Shown piece by piece: positions 20,392 to 28,132 of a stretch of 64,000 nucleotides of DNA. Position 1 is the first letter of the stretch; each line of letters opens with the position of its first letter. The stretch is taken from positions 1,240,001 through 1,304,000 of the forward strand of contig NZ_JACIBU010000001.1 of the NCBI RefSeq assembly GCF_014195485.1, read 5' to 3'. Made by a program: the position numbers and the translations under genes. The notes beneath the pieces were generated by a model, which saw nothing but the letters and a program-made list of their open reading frames with translations, did not search any database and was not told the DNA's origin. This stretch comes from Modestobacter versicolor (GTDB taxonomy: Bacteria; Actinomycetota; Actinomycetes; Mycobacteriales; Geodermatophilaceae).

Positions 20392-20822
20392 CGCACGCCC
20401 TTCCCGGCCAGGTAGCGCAGCGCCAGCTCGTAGCCGATCACGCCCAGCCCGGCGATGACGCCGTCGGCGACCCCGGAGACGTAGGAGTGGTGCCGGAACG
20501 GCTCGCGGGCGTGCACGTTCGTCAGGTGCACCTCAACCAGCGGGCCGGTCAGCCCGGCCAGCGCGTCGCGGAGCACGACCGAGGTGTGCGACCAGCCGCC
20601 CGGGTTGATCACCACCGCTTCGCCGGCGTCGGCCGCGTCGAACACCCAGCGGAGCAGCTCGGCCTCGGAGTCGGTCTGCCGGACGACGACGTCCTGGCCG
20701 AGCCCGGCGGCGGCGGCCTGGACCAGCTCCACGAGCTCGGCGTACGTCGTCGTCCCGTACTTCTCCGGCTCCCGCTTGCCGAGCCGGCCCAGGTTGGCCC
20801 CGTTGAGCACCTGTATGGTCAT
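20388..20822 (-). CDS. aroQ: 3-dehydroquinate dehydratase, type II
   Basis: Third shikimate step. The 144-residue protein has the type II features: [12 protein letters not shown] at the N terminus, catalytic Tyr in [21 protein letters not shown] in the centre and [17 protein letters not shown] toward the C terminus. ATG start at 20822 overlapping the aroB stop. A longer frame without stops extends upstream through aroB and is not used. Confidence 0.96.
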   Translation of the reverse strand: MTIQVLNGANLGRLGKREPEKYGTTTYAELVELVQAAAAGLGQDVVVRQTDSEAELLRWVFDAADAGEAVVINPGGWSHTSVVLRDALAGLTGPLVEVHLTNVHAREPFRHHSYVSGVADGVIAGLGVIGYELALRYLAGKGVR

Positions 20823-21877
20823 CGCGTTCCTCCACTCACGGCCGCCCAGGCGGCGTCGAGCCAGGCCTGGTCGGGGTCGGTCAGGATGGTCGGGTTGCCC
20901 AGGCCGTCGAGGACGACGAAGCGCAGCGAGGCGCCGCGGGCCTTCTTGTCGATCCGCATGACCGCCTGCAGCGCGGCCCAGTCGCCGCGGTAGCTGGTGG
21001 GCAGGCCCATCGCCGCGACGAGCTCGCGGTGCCGGTCGGCGTCGGCGCGGCTGAGCCGGCCGGCCGCGGCGGCGAGCTCGGCGGCGAAGACCAGCCCGAC
21101 CGCGACCGCCTCGCCGTGCCGCCAGCCGAAGTCCTCGACCCGCTCGATCGCGTGGGCCAGCGTGTGGCCGTAGTTGAGGAACTCGCGGCGGCCGGTGTCG
21201 TAGAGGTCCTCGCCGACCGCGTCGGCCTTCACCTGGACGGCGCGGGCGATCAGCTCGGTGGTCTCCGCGCGCCCGGACGGGTCGGCCGCCAGCAGCTCCA
21301 GCACCCGGCCGTCGGCGATGAACCCGCACTTGACGACCTCGGCCAGGCCGGAGCGGAACTCCGCCTCGGGCAGCCCGGCCAGCGCGTCGGTGTCGGCGAG
21401 CACGGCGGCCGGCGGGTGGAACGCGCCGACCAGGTTCTTGCCCGCGGCGGTGTTGATGCCGGTCTTGCCGCCGACCGCGGCGTCGACCATGCCCAGCAGG
21501 CTGGTGGGCACCTGCACCACCCGCACCCCGCGCAGCCAGGTGGCGGCCAGGAACCCGGCCAGGTCGGTGACCGCTCCCCCGCCGACGCCGACGACCGCGT
21601 CGGAGCGGGTCAGCCCGAGCCGGCCGAACTCCTCCCAGGCGCCCGCGGCGACCTCGGCGGTCTTGGCGGCCTCGCCGTCGGGCACGACGACGGCCTCGGC
21701 GGCCACCCCGGACTGCTGCAGGGTCTCCACGGCCGCGCCGGCCGCGGCGGCCAGCGACCGGCTGTGCACGACGGCGGCGCGGGGCGTGCCGTCGAGCACC
21801 AGGCCCAGCTGCGCCTGCACGCCCGGGCCGATGAGCACGTCGTAGGGCCGCTCACCGGCGACGGTGATCCGCCTCAT
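20819..21877 (-). CDS. aroB: 3-dehydroquinate synthase
   Basis: Converts DAHP to 3-dehydroquinate using NAD+ and zinc. The 352-residue protein has [22 protein letters not shown] for NAD binding, [19 protein letters not shown] for substrate binding, and zinc ligands within GHTLAHAIE and GEAVAVG. ATG start overlapping the aroK stop. In the aroC-aroK-aroB-aroQ run. Confidence 0.97.
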   Translation of the reverse strand: MRRITVAGERPYDVLIGPGVQAQLGLVLDGTPRAAVVHSRSLAAAAGAAVETLQQSGVAAEAVVVPDGEAAKTAEVAAGAWEEFGRLGLTRSDAVVGVGGGAVTDLAGFLAATWLRGVRVVQVPTSLLGMVDAAVGGKTGINTAAGKNLVGAFHPPAAVLADTDALAGLPEAEFRSGLAEVVKCGFIADGRVLELLAADPSGRAETTELIARAVQVKADAVGEDLYDTGRREFLNYGHTLAHAIERVEDFGWRHGEAVAVGLVFAAELAAAAGRLSRADADRHRELVAAMGLPTSYRGDWAALQAVMRIDKKARGASLRFVVLDGLGNPTILTDPDQAWLDAAWAAVSGGTR

Positions 21878-22410
21878 CGCGCGGTGCCGGCCGCGGCGAC
21901 CAGGGCGGCCACGTCGGCGACGACGTCGGCGGGCTCGCGGCCGCCGGTGGGCACGGTGGCGCTGGACACCTCGGCGTACAGCGGGGCCCGGGTCTCCAGC
22001 ATCTGCCGGAGCATCGCGCGCGGGTTCACGCCGAGCACCGGCCGGTCGCGGGAGAGCCCGACCCGTTTGGCGGCCGACGGCAGGTCGACGTCCAGCCAGA
22101 CGACGACGCCCCCGGCCCGCCCGTGGGCGACCAGCAGCTCGCGGGTGGCCGTGCTGGTGACGGCACCGCCGCCGAGGGCGAGCACCCCGGTGTGCTCGGC
22201 CAGCGCGCGGGCGACGGCCTGCTCCTCCAGCGCCCGGAAGTGCGGCTCGCCCTGCTGGACGAACAGGTCGGCGACCGTCGTCCCGGTCTGCTGCTCGACG
22301 TCGGCGTCGGTGTCCCGGAACGGCACGCCGAGCTGCCCGGCGACCCGGGTGCCCACCGTGGTCTTGCCCGCGGCGGGCGGCCCCACCAGCACCAGCACCG
22401 GCCCGCTCAT
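21874..22410 (-). CDS. aroK: Shikimate kinase
   Basis: Phosphorylates shikimate at O3. The 178-residue P-loop kinase has Walker [12 protein letters not shown] near residues 10-20, the shikimate-binding DTDADVE, GGGAVTS, and a lid region with [11 protein letters not shown] start, three-base overlap with the aroC stop. Standard length for the family. Confidence 0.97.
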   Translation of the reverse strand: MSGPVLVLVGPPAAGKTTVGTRVAGQLGVPFRDTDADVEQQTGTTVADLFVQQGEPHFRALEEQAVARALAEHTGVLALGGGAVTSTATRELLVAHGRAGGVVVWLDVDLPSAAKRVGLSRDRPVLGVNPRAMLRQMLETRAPLYAEVSSATVPTGGREPADVVADVAALVAAAGTAR

Positions 22411-23585
22411 CGCAGGGTCAGCGCGTCGAGGTAGCCCTGCACGTTGCGGCGGGTCTCGGTGACCGAGTCGCCACCGAACTTCTCCAGCACGGCGTCGGCG
22501 AGCACCAGGGCGACCATCGCCTCCATCACCACGCTGCCGCGGGGCACGGCGCAGGCGTCGCTGCGCTGGTTGATCGCGACCGCCGGCTCGCCGGTGGTGG
22601 TGTCGATGGTGGCCAGCGCGCGGGGCACGGTGCTGATCGGCTTCATCGCGGCGCGGACCCGCAGCACCTCGCCGTTGGTCATGCCGCCCTCGATGCCGCC
22701 GGCCCGGTCGGTGCGCCGGGCCAGCTGGCCGTCGACCAGGTCGATCTCGTCGTGGGCCACCGACCCGCGCCGGCGGGCGGTCTCCAGGCCGTCGCCGACC
22801 TCCACCGCCTTGACCGACTGGACGCCCATCAGGGCCCCGGCCAGCCGGGAGTCCAGCCGGCGGTCCCAGTGCACGTGGCTGCCCAGGCCGGGGGGCAGGC
22901 CGTGCACGACGACCTCGATCACGCCGCCCAGGGTGTCGCCGGACTTCCGGGCGTCGTCGATCTCGGCGACCATCTGCTCGCTGGTGGCCGGGTCGGCGCA
23001 GCGCACCGGGTCCTCGTCGATCCGCGGGTTGTCGTCGGGGCCGGGCAGCACGCCGGCGGGGACGACGACCGGGCCGATGCCCACCACGTGGCTCACCACC
23101 CGCACGCCGAGCACCTGCTGCAGGAACGCCTGCGCCACGGTGCCCAGCGCGACCCGAGCTGCGGTCTCCCGCGCGCTGGCCCGCTCGAGCACCGGGCGGG
23201 CGTCGTCGAAGCCGTACTTCTGCATGCCGGCCAGGTCGGCGTGGCCGGGCCGGGGTCGGGTGAGCGGCGCGTTGCGGGCCTGCCCGGCCAGCACCTCGGC
23301 GTCGACCGGGTCGGCCGACATCACGCTCTCCCACTTGGGCCACTCGGTGTTGCCGATCTGGACGGCGATCGGCCCGCCCTGGGTGACCCCGTGCCGGACG
23401 CCACCGCTGAGGGTGACGACGTCCTCCTCGAAGCTCATCCGGGCGCTGCGGCCGTGGCCCAGCCGGCGCCGGGCCAGCTGGGTGTCGAGGTCGGAGGTCT
23501 GCACCTGCACCCCGGCCGGGAGACCCTCCAGCACGGCGGTGAGCTGCTGACCGTGCGACTCACCTGCGGTCAGCCAGCGCAACAT
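22407..23585 (-). CDS. aroC: Chorismate synthase
   Basis: Makes chorismate from EPSP with reduced FMN. The 392-residue protein has the N-terminal [10 protein letters not shown] signature, [20 protein letters not shown], and later [11 protein letters not shown] and [18 protein letters not shown] start at 23585 inferred from the family's usual N terminus; no strong ribosome binding site is seen. A frame open further upstream lies in the neighbouring gene's region. Confidence 0.97.
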   Translation of the reverse strand: MLRWLTAGESHGQQLTAVLEGLPAGVQVQTSDLDTQLARRRLGHGRSARMSFEEDVVTLSGGVRHGVTQGGPIAVQIGNTEWPKWESVMSADPVDAEVLAGQARNAPLTRPRPGHADLAGMQKYGFDDARPVLERASARETAARVALGTVAQAFLQQVLGVRVVSHVVGIGPVVVPAGVLPGPDDNPRIDEDPVRCADPATSEQMVAEIDDARKSGDTLGGVIEVVVHGLPPGLGSHVHWDRRLDSRLAGALMGVQSVKAVEVGDGLETARRRGSVAHDEIDLVDGQLARRTDRAGGIEGGMTNGEVLRVRAAMKPISTVPRALATIDTTTGEPAVAINQRSDACAVPRGSVVMEAMVALVLADAVLEKFGGDSVTETRRNVQGYLDALTLR

Positions 23586-23622
23586 GCCGGCGATTCTGCC
23601 AGTAGCCCGCCGGGGGCCCGCA

Positions 23623-24279
23623 TCAGCCGACGGGCAGCGGCGCCGCGAGGCACAGCGCGACGTACGCACCGGCGAGCAGGGGCGGGCCGAGCGGCACCCG
23701 GGTGCGCCAGCTCGCCCACCCGGCGGCGATGAGCAGCAGCGACCCCGTGGCGCCGAGCAGGAGGCCGGCCAGCACGCCGCCGGCCAGCACGCCCCAGCCG
23801 GCCCAGCCGAGCACCAGGCCGAGCAACCCGAGCAGCGGCACGTCACCGCGGCCCAGCGCGTCGGGCCGGACCAGCCGGGCGGCCGTGGCCAGCCCGTACG
23901 CCGCGGCGGCGCCGGCGGCGGCCCGCACCAGCGCCGGCCACCCACCGGTGGCCACCGCGTCGGCGGTCAGCGCGACGGCGCACCCCGCCAGCGCCGGGAC
24001 GACGACCCGGGTCGGCAGCCGGTGCACGGCCAGGTCGACCCCGGCCAGGACGACGGCGGCCAGGCCGAACCAGGCCAGCGCGACGGCGGCCGGGCGGTCG
24101 CCGGTCAGCGCCGGCGCTGCGCCGACCGCGGCGGCGGCGACCACCGCGGTGACCGCGACCCGGCGGCGGGAGGGCCGGGCGGTGTCGTCGCGGCGGGCCA
24201 GCCGCACCGTGGTCGCGGCCAGCCACGGGCCGAGCAGCAGCCCCAGGACGCCGCCGGCGACGGTCAGCGCGCTGCGCAC
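23623..24279 (-). CDS. Prepilin peptidase-like membrane protein, A24 family
   Basis: Predicted 218-residue protein of seven or so hydrophobic segments. Both aspartates of the type IV prepilin peptidase active site can be placed: Asp82 ([10 protein letters not shown]) and Asp146 in GRGD. It lacks the N-terminal cysteine-rich methyltransferase domain of full PilD, like the small TadV/CpaA forms. The GTG start at 24279 is seven bases after the aroE stop; aroC follows 37 bases later. No pilin or Tad gene is in the window, so its substrates must be elsewhere. Confidence 0.85.
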   Translation of the reverse strand: MRSALTVAGGVLGLLLGPWLAATTVRLARRDDTARPSRRRVAVTAVVAAAAVGAAPALTGDRPAAVALAWFGLAAVVLAGVDLAVHRLPTRVVVPALAGCAVALTADAVATGGWPALVRAAAGAAAAYGLATAARLVRPDALGRGDVPLLGLLGLVLGWAGWGVLAGGVLAGLLLGATGSLLLIAAGWASWRTRVPLGPPLLAGAYVALCLAAPLPVG

Positions 24280-24286
24280 GGACCGG

Positions 24287-25081
24287 TCAGGCGTCCAGGG
24301 CGGCGCGCATCGCCGCGATCGGCGCCGACCGGCCGGTCATCAGCTCGACCTGGACCGTGGCCTGCCAGAACAGCACCTCGATGCCGCTGATCGAGTGCCC
24401 GCCGGCCCACTCGACCCGCTGCGCCAGCGGCGTCGGCCAGCCGGCGTACAGCACGTCCAGCACGGTCTGCTTCGCCCGCCACCCCAGCTCCGCGACCACC
24501 GGCTGGCCCTCGGCAGGGACCGTGCTCACCACGACCGGGGCCTCGACGGTGCGGACGTCGTCCAGCCGCTGCACGTGGCTGACCACGCCCAGCACCTCCA
24601 GCACCCGGACCACCTCGGTGGCCCGCGCCGGCTCCCGGACGACGACGTCGACCTGCCGGGCGCCGAGCGAGGCCAGGGCGACGGCGGCGGCCACCGCCGT
24701 CCCGCCGGCGCCCAGGATCGCGGCGTGCTGGACCTCGTCGATCCCACCGGCCCGCAGCGCGGTGCCGAGCCCGGCGACGTCGGTGTTGTCGGCCCGCCAG
24801 CCCCCGCTGTCGAGCCGGGTGAGGGTGTTGGCCGCACCCAGCAGCCGCGGCAGCGCGTCGACCTCGTCGGCGACCTGCACGGCGGCCCGCTTGCAGGGCA
24901 TGGTGACCGAGAAGCCGCGCCACTCCGGCCCGAGGCCGGCCAGCAGCACCGGCAGGTCCTCGGCGCCGATGTCCAGCGCGTCGTAGGTCCAGTCGGTGAG
25001 GCCCAGGGCGGTGTAGGCCGCCCGGTGCAGCAGCGGGGACAGGGAATGGCCGACGGGCCGGCCGAGGACCGCTGCCCTCAT
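24287..25081 (-). CDS. aroE: Shikimate dehydrogenase
   Basis: Reduces 3-dehydroshikimate with NADPH. The 264-residue protein has GRPVGHSLSPLLH at the N terminus (substrate serines), SVTMPCK with the catalytic lysine, NTL and DNTD, then the Rossmann motif GAGGTA near residue 124. ATG start. It lies between mltG and the A24 peptidase gene rather than inside the aroQBKC run, as in related actinobacteria. Confidence 0.95.
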   Translation of the reverse strand: MRAAVLGRPVGHSLSPLLHRAAYTALGLTDWTYDALDIGAEDLPVLLAGLGPEWRGFSVTMPCKRAAVQVADEVDALPRLLGAANTLTRLDSGGWRADNTDVAGLGTALRAGGIDEVQHAAILGAGGTAVAAAVALASLGARQVDVVVREPARATEVVRVLEVLGVVSHVQRLDDVRTVEAPVVVSTVPAEGQPVVAELGWRAKQTVLDVLYAGWPTPLAQRVEWAGGHSISGIEVLFWQATVQVELMTGRSAPIAAMRAALDA

Positions 25082-25120
25082 GCCGGCCCGCCTGCGGGTC
25101 CGTTGCTCAACCGCGCGACC

Positions 25121-27313
25121 TCAGTTGCCCGGGTTGTCCCGCAGCCACTGCTGGAACAGCAGCACGTTCGCGTCGTGCTCTTCCTTGGTGGCCGCGAACC
25201 GGGTCTCGCCGGTGTCGGGGTCGACGACCACGAAGAACAGCCAGTCACCCGGGGTCGGGTTCTGCACGGCGCGCAGCGCGTCCTCGCCGGGGTTGCTGAT
25301 CGCGCCCGGCGGGAGCCCGGGGTTCGCGTAGGTGTTGTACGGCGAGGGGTTGGCCCGGTCCTCCGCGGTCGTGGTCACCCCGCTCTTGCCGTTGGCGTAG
25401 TTCACCGTGGTGTCCAGCTGCAGCGGCATGCCGATCGCCAGCCGGTTGTCCAGCACCCGGGCGACCATGCCCATGTCCTCGACCGAGCCGGCCTCGGCCT
25501 GCACGATGCTCGCCTCGGTGAGCACGGCGAGCCGCTCGGCCTCGGGCACCTGGAGCTCGTCGAGCACCCGGACGGCGCCGGCCACCATCTCCGACAGCAC
25601 GGTGGCCGGGGTGTCGCCGGGCTCGATGTCGTAGGTGGCCGGGAACAGCCAGCCCTCGAGCACGCCGTTGGCGTAGGGCGGCAGGCCCAGCGCGGCGGTG
25701 TCGGCGGCCGCGGCCTGCAGGTCGGCCAGCGGCATCCCGGTCTGCTCGGCCAGCCGGTCCAGGATCTGCACCTGCGTCAGGCCCTCGGGGATGGTGACCT
25801 TGGAGACCTGCCGGGACGCGGGGTCCAGCAGCAGGTCCAGCGCGGCCTGGCCGGACATCTGCGACCGCAGCCGGTAGACGCCGGGCTGGATCCCGGTGGC
25901 CGCGGGGTTGGCGTCGGCCGCCTCCTCGAACGGGTCGCTGGAGGCGATGACGTCGGCGTCGACCAGCGTCGCGGCGATGGCGCGGAGGGAGTCGCCCTCC
26001 TCCACCCGGACGTCGACCTCCCCGGTCCCGGTGCCGGTGTAGTCCTCGGCGACCGGGTTCAGCTGGTCCCACAGCGCCTTGCCGCCGATGCCGATGCCGG
26101 CCACCAGGCCGACCAGCACGAGCAGCGAGAGCACGATGGTGATCGGGCCACGGCGCTTGCGGCGCCGGCCGGAGCCGCCGCCCCGGCCACCGCGGCCACC
26201 GCGCCGGCCGCGACCGCCGCCGCCACCGGAGCCGCCGTCGTGGCCGTCGTGGTCGTCGTGGTCGTCGATGACGACGACCTCGAGCCCACCGGTCTCGTCG
26301 AAGACCATCGACCCGGCGGCGTGGTCGTCGTGCAGGTGGTCGTCGTGCAGGTGGTCGTCGTGCTCCTCGTGCGGGTGGGCGTCGACGTGCTCGTGGTGCT
26401 CGGGCTCGTCGTCGAACTCGCCCCGGTGCCGGGCGGAGGCCGCCTGCCAGCCGTGGTCGTCCTCCACGTCGTCGAACCGGTCGGCACCGACGGCGGCGTG
26501 CACCTCGGTGGCCAGCTCGGGCAGCGGCTCGGACGGGTGCCCGGCGGGCAGCCCGGTGACCGGCGGAGCGGTGAAGAGCGAGGCGAGCGTGCCCGCGGCA
26601 GCGGCCTGCGGCTCCGCGGCTGGCGGGGCCACCGGCGGGGCGACCGGCCGGGCGACGGGCTGAGCCACCGGCGAGGCGGCACGCGGGGGCACCGGCACGG
26701 CGGCCTGGTGCACGGGCCGTCCGGTCGCGGAGAGCCAGCCGGGGTCGGTGTCGGCGTCGGCGAACCGGTCGGCCACCACCCGGTCGGCGACGCTCGGCTG
26801 GGCGGTTACGCGGGGTGCCGGCGCGAGGCGCCGGTCGATCTGCGGCGCGTGCCCGGCCGCGGCGTCGTCGGTCAGGTGCGGCACCGCCGGCGGGACGGCG
26901 AGCATCTCGGTGGTGCGGGGGGCCGGGTCGGCGGCCTGACCGGTCCACGACGAGCGCGCGGGCCGGGAGTCGGTGCTGCGCCGGGGCGCCTCGGCCCGGT
27001 CGATGCCGTACGCGCTGAGGTCCAGGCCGGCGGCGGCCAGGCCGACGTCGGCGATGCCCGTGGCGGCCAGTCCGGTGATCCCCACGTCGGCGACGTCGGC
27101 GGCGGGGCGGGGCGGGAGCACCTGCACGCCGGCCGCGTCGGTCTCCGGGGCGTGGCGCCGGCGGCGGCGCGGGCGCATGGTGTCGTCGTCGGCGAGCTGC
27201 AGGGTGTCCGCTCCGGCCCAGGAGGCCAGCAGCTCGGACGCCGGGCGCCCCGCGTCGGCACCGTCGGGTTGGGAGTGGCGGCCGCGCGAGCGCGGCGGGG
27301 TCGGGTCCGTCAC
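25121..27313 (-). CDS. mltG: Endolytic murein transglycosylase MltG with very long N-terminal extension
   Basis: Cleaves nascent glycan strands and sets their length. The 730-residue protein is about twice the usual size. Residues 1-385 are a predicted disordered cytoplasmic region rich in Ala/Pro, with a His/Asp-rich stretch (about residues 300-345) and a basic Gly/Arg run before the single transmembrane helix (about 388-411). The YceG catalytic domain follows (about 430-720), with the expected glutamate in AEAGS near residue 609 and the conserved YNTY-NPGLPPGAI segment. The GTG start overlaps the ruvX stop; the long extension is in frame with no stop. Role of the extension unknown. Confidence 0.92.
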   Translation of the reverse strand: MTDPTPPRSRGRHSQPDGADAGRPASELLASWAGADTLQLADDDTMRPRRRRRHAPETDAAGVQVLPPRPAADVADVGITGLAATGIADVGLAAAGLDLSAYGIDRAEAPRRSTDSRPARSSWTGQAADPAPRTTEMLAVPPAVPHLTDDAAAGHAPQIDRRLAPAPRVTAQPSVADRVVADRFADADTDPGWLSATGRPVHQAAVPVPPRAASPVAQPVARPVAPPVAPPAAEPQAAAAGTLASLFTAPPVTGLPAGHPSEPLPELATEVHAAVGADRFDDVEDDHGWQAASARHRGEFDDEPEHHEHVDAHPHEEHDDHLHDDHLHDDHAAGSMVFDETGGLEVVVIDDHDDHDGHDGGSGGGGGRGRRGGRGGRGGGSGRRRKRRGPITIVLSLLVLVGLVAGIGIGGKALWDQLNPVAEDYTGTGTGEVDVRVEEGDSLRAIAATLVDADVIASSDPFEEAADANPAATGIQPGVYRLRSQMSGQAALDLLLDPASRQVSKVTIPEGLTQVQILDRLAEQTGMPLADLQAAAADTAALGLPPYANGVLEGWLFPATYDIEPGDTPATVLSEMVAGAVRVLDELQVPEAERLAVLTEASIVQAEAGSVEDMGMVARVLDNRLAIGMPLQLDTTVNYANGKSGVTTTAEDRANPSPYNTYANPGLPPGAISNPGEDALRAVQNPTPGDWLFFVVVDPDTGETRFAATKEEHDANVLLFQQWLRDNPGN
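26321..26365 (-). repeat. Three 15-bp tandem repeats inside mltG
   Basis: Three copies of GTGGTCGTCGTGCAG (the third ends CTC) encode repeated Asp-Asp-His-Leu-His units in the His-rich part of the MltG extension. Copy number could vary between strains. Confidence 0.85.
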
Positions 27314-27792
27314 GAGTGGCGCCCCCCGGTCTCGGGGCCAGTGCGTGGACGCCCGTCGAGATGGCTCTGCAGGATGACCACGGCCGCTGCCTGGTCGATC
27401 ACCGGGCGCTGGCGACGGGCAGGGATGCCCCCGGCGCGCAGATGAGTCGCAGCGGTCACGGTGGAGAGCCTTTCGTCGACGAGGTGCACCGGGACGTCCC
27501 CGATGCGACTGGCCAGGGCTTCAGCGTAGGCACTGGCATCTCTTGCCGACGCGCCCGACGCACCGGACAGGTGCCTCGGCAACCCCACAACCACCTCGAC
27601 CACCTCGTGTGTCACAACCAGCCCAGCGAGGCGGTCCAGATCGCTCTGGTCCTTGGCGCGGCGGAGCGTCTCCAGCGGGCTGGCGAGGGTGCCGGTCGCG
27701 TCGGAGAGGGCGACGCCGACCCGTACGGTGCCGACGTCCACGCCCAGTCTCCGCCCAGGGACCCAGGTCGCGCTCGTCCGGTCATCGGGCAC
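27310..27792 (-). CDS. ruvX: Putative Holliday junction resolvase RuvX/YqgF
   Basis: RNase H-fold protein implicated in pre-16S rRNA 5' processing and/or junction resolution. The predicted 160 residues show the opening strand GVDVGTVRVGVALSD with the first catalytic Asp, VVGLPRHLSG, and VDERLSTVTA. The GTG at 27792 overlaps the preceding gene by 11 bases and gives a normal length. The nearby ATG (27785) is in another frame. It belongs to the alaS-hyp-ruvX-mltG-aroE run. Confidence 0.9.
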   Translation of the reverse strand: MPDDRTSATWVPGRRLGVDVGTVRVGVALSDATGTLASPLETLRRAKDQSDLDRLAGLVVTHEVVEVVVGLPRHLSGASGASARDASAYAEALASRIGDVPVHLVDERLSTVTAATHLRAGGIPARRQRPVIDQAAAVVILQSHLDGRPRTGPETGGRHS

Positions 27793-28132
27793 GGTGCGCG
27801 CCGCCGTCCGGGGCCGGGTCGTCGGGTGGGTCCTCGTCACGGGCGACGGACCGGTCGTCCCCGGCGGGGCGGTGCCGCCCGGGCACGCGGGGTGGGTAGC
27901 CCCCGAGGTCCAGCTGCCCGGTGGCCGGGGCCGCCGCCGGCGGGGCACCGGGCGCGTCGTCGGCCGTGGGCTGCGCCGGGAGCGGCGGCAGCGGGAAGGG
28001 CACCCGCTCGGTGCGGCGCTGGCCGCCCGTCCCGGGGGCAGGTCGGTCCGACGGCGGCGCGGGGGGCACGGGCGGTCGTCCGGCCTGGGTGACCGGCTCC
28101 TCCCCCTGCGTGCCGTCGGGCCGCTCGGTCAC
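27782..28132 (-). CDS. Proline-rich hypothetical protein between alaS and ruvX
   Basis: Predicted 116-residue protein, mostly Pro, Ala, Gly, Arg and Asp, with no hydrophobic segment or known motif, so probably disordered. Support is positional: its GTG start overlaps the alaS stop (GTGA) and its end overlaps the ruvX start, so it keeps the operon translationally coupled. In GC-rich DNA a chance open frame of this size is possible, so this is moderate only. Confidence 0.55.
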   Translation of the reverse strand: MTERPDGTQGEEPVTQAGRPPVPPAPPSDRPAPGTGGQRRTERVPFPLPPLPAQPTADDAPGAPPAAAPATGQLDLGGYPPRVPGRHRPAGDDRSVARDEDPPDDPAPDGGAHRAR

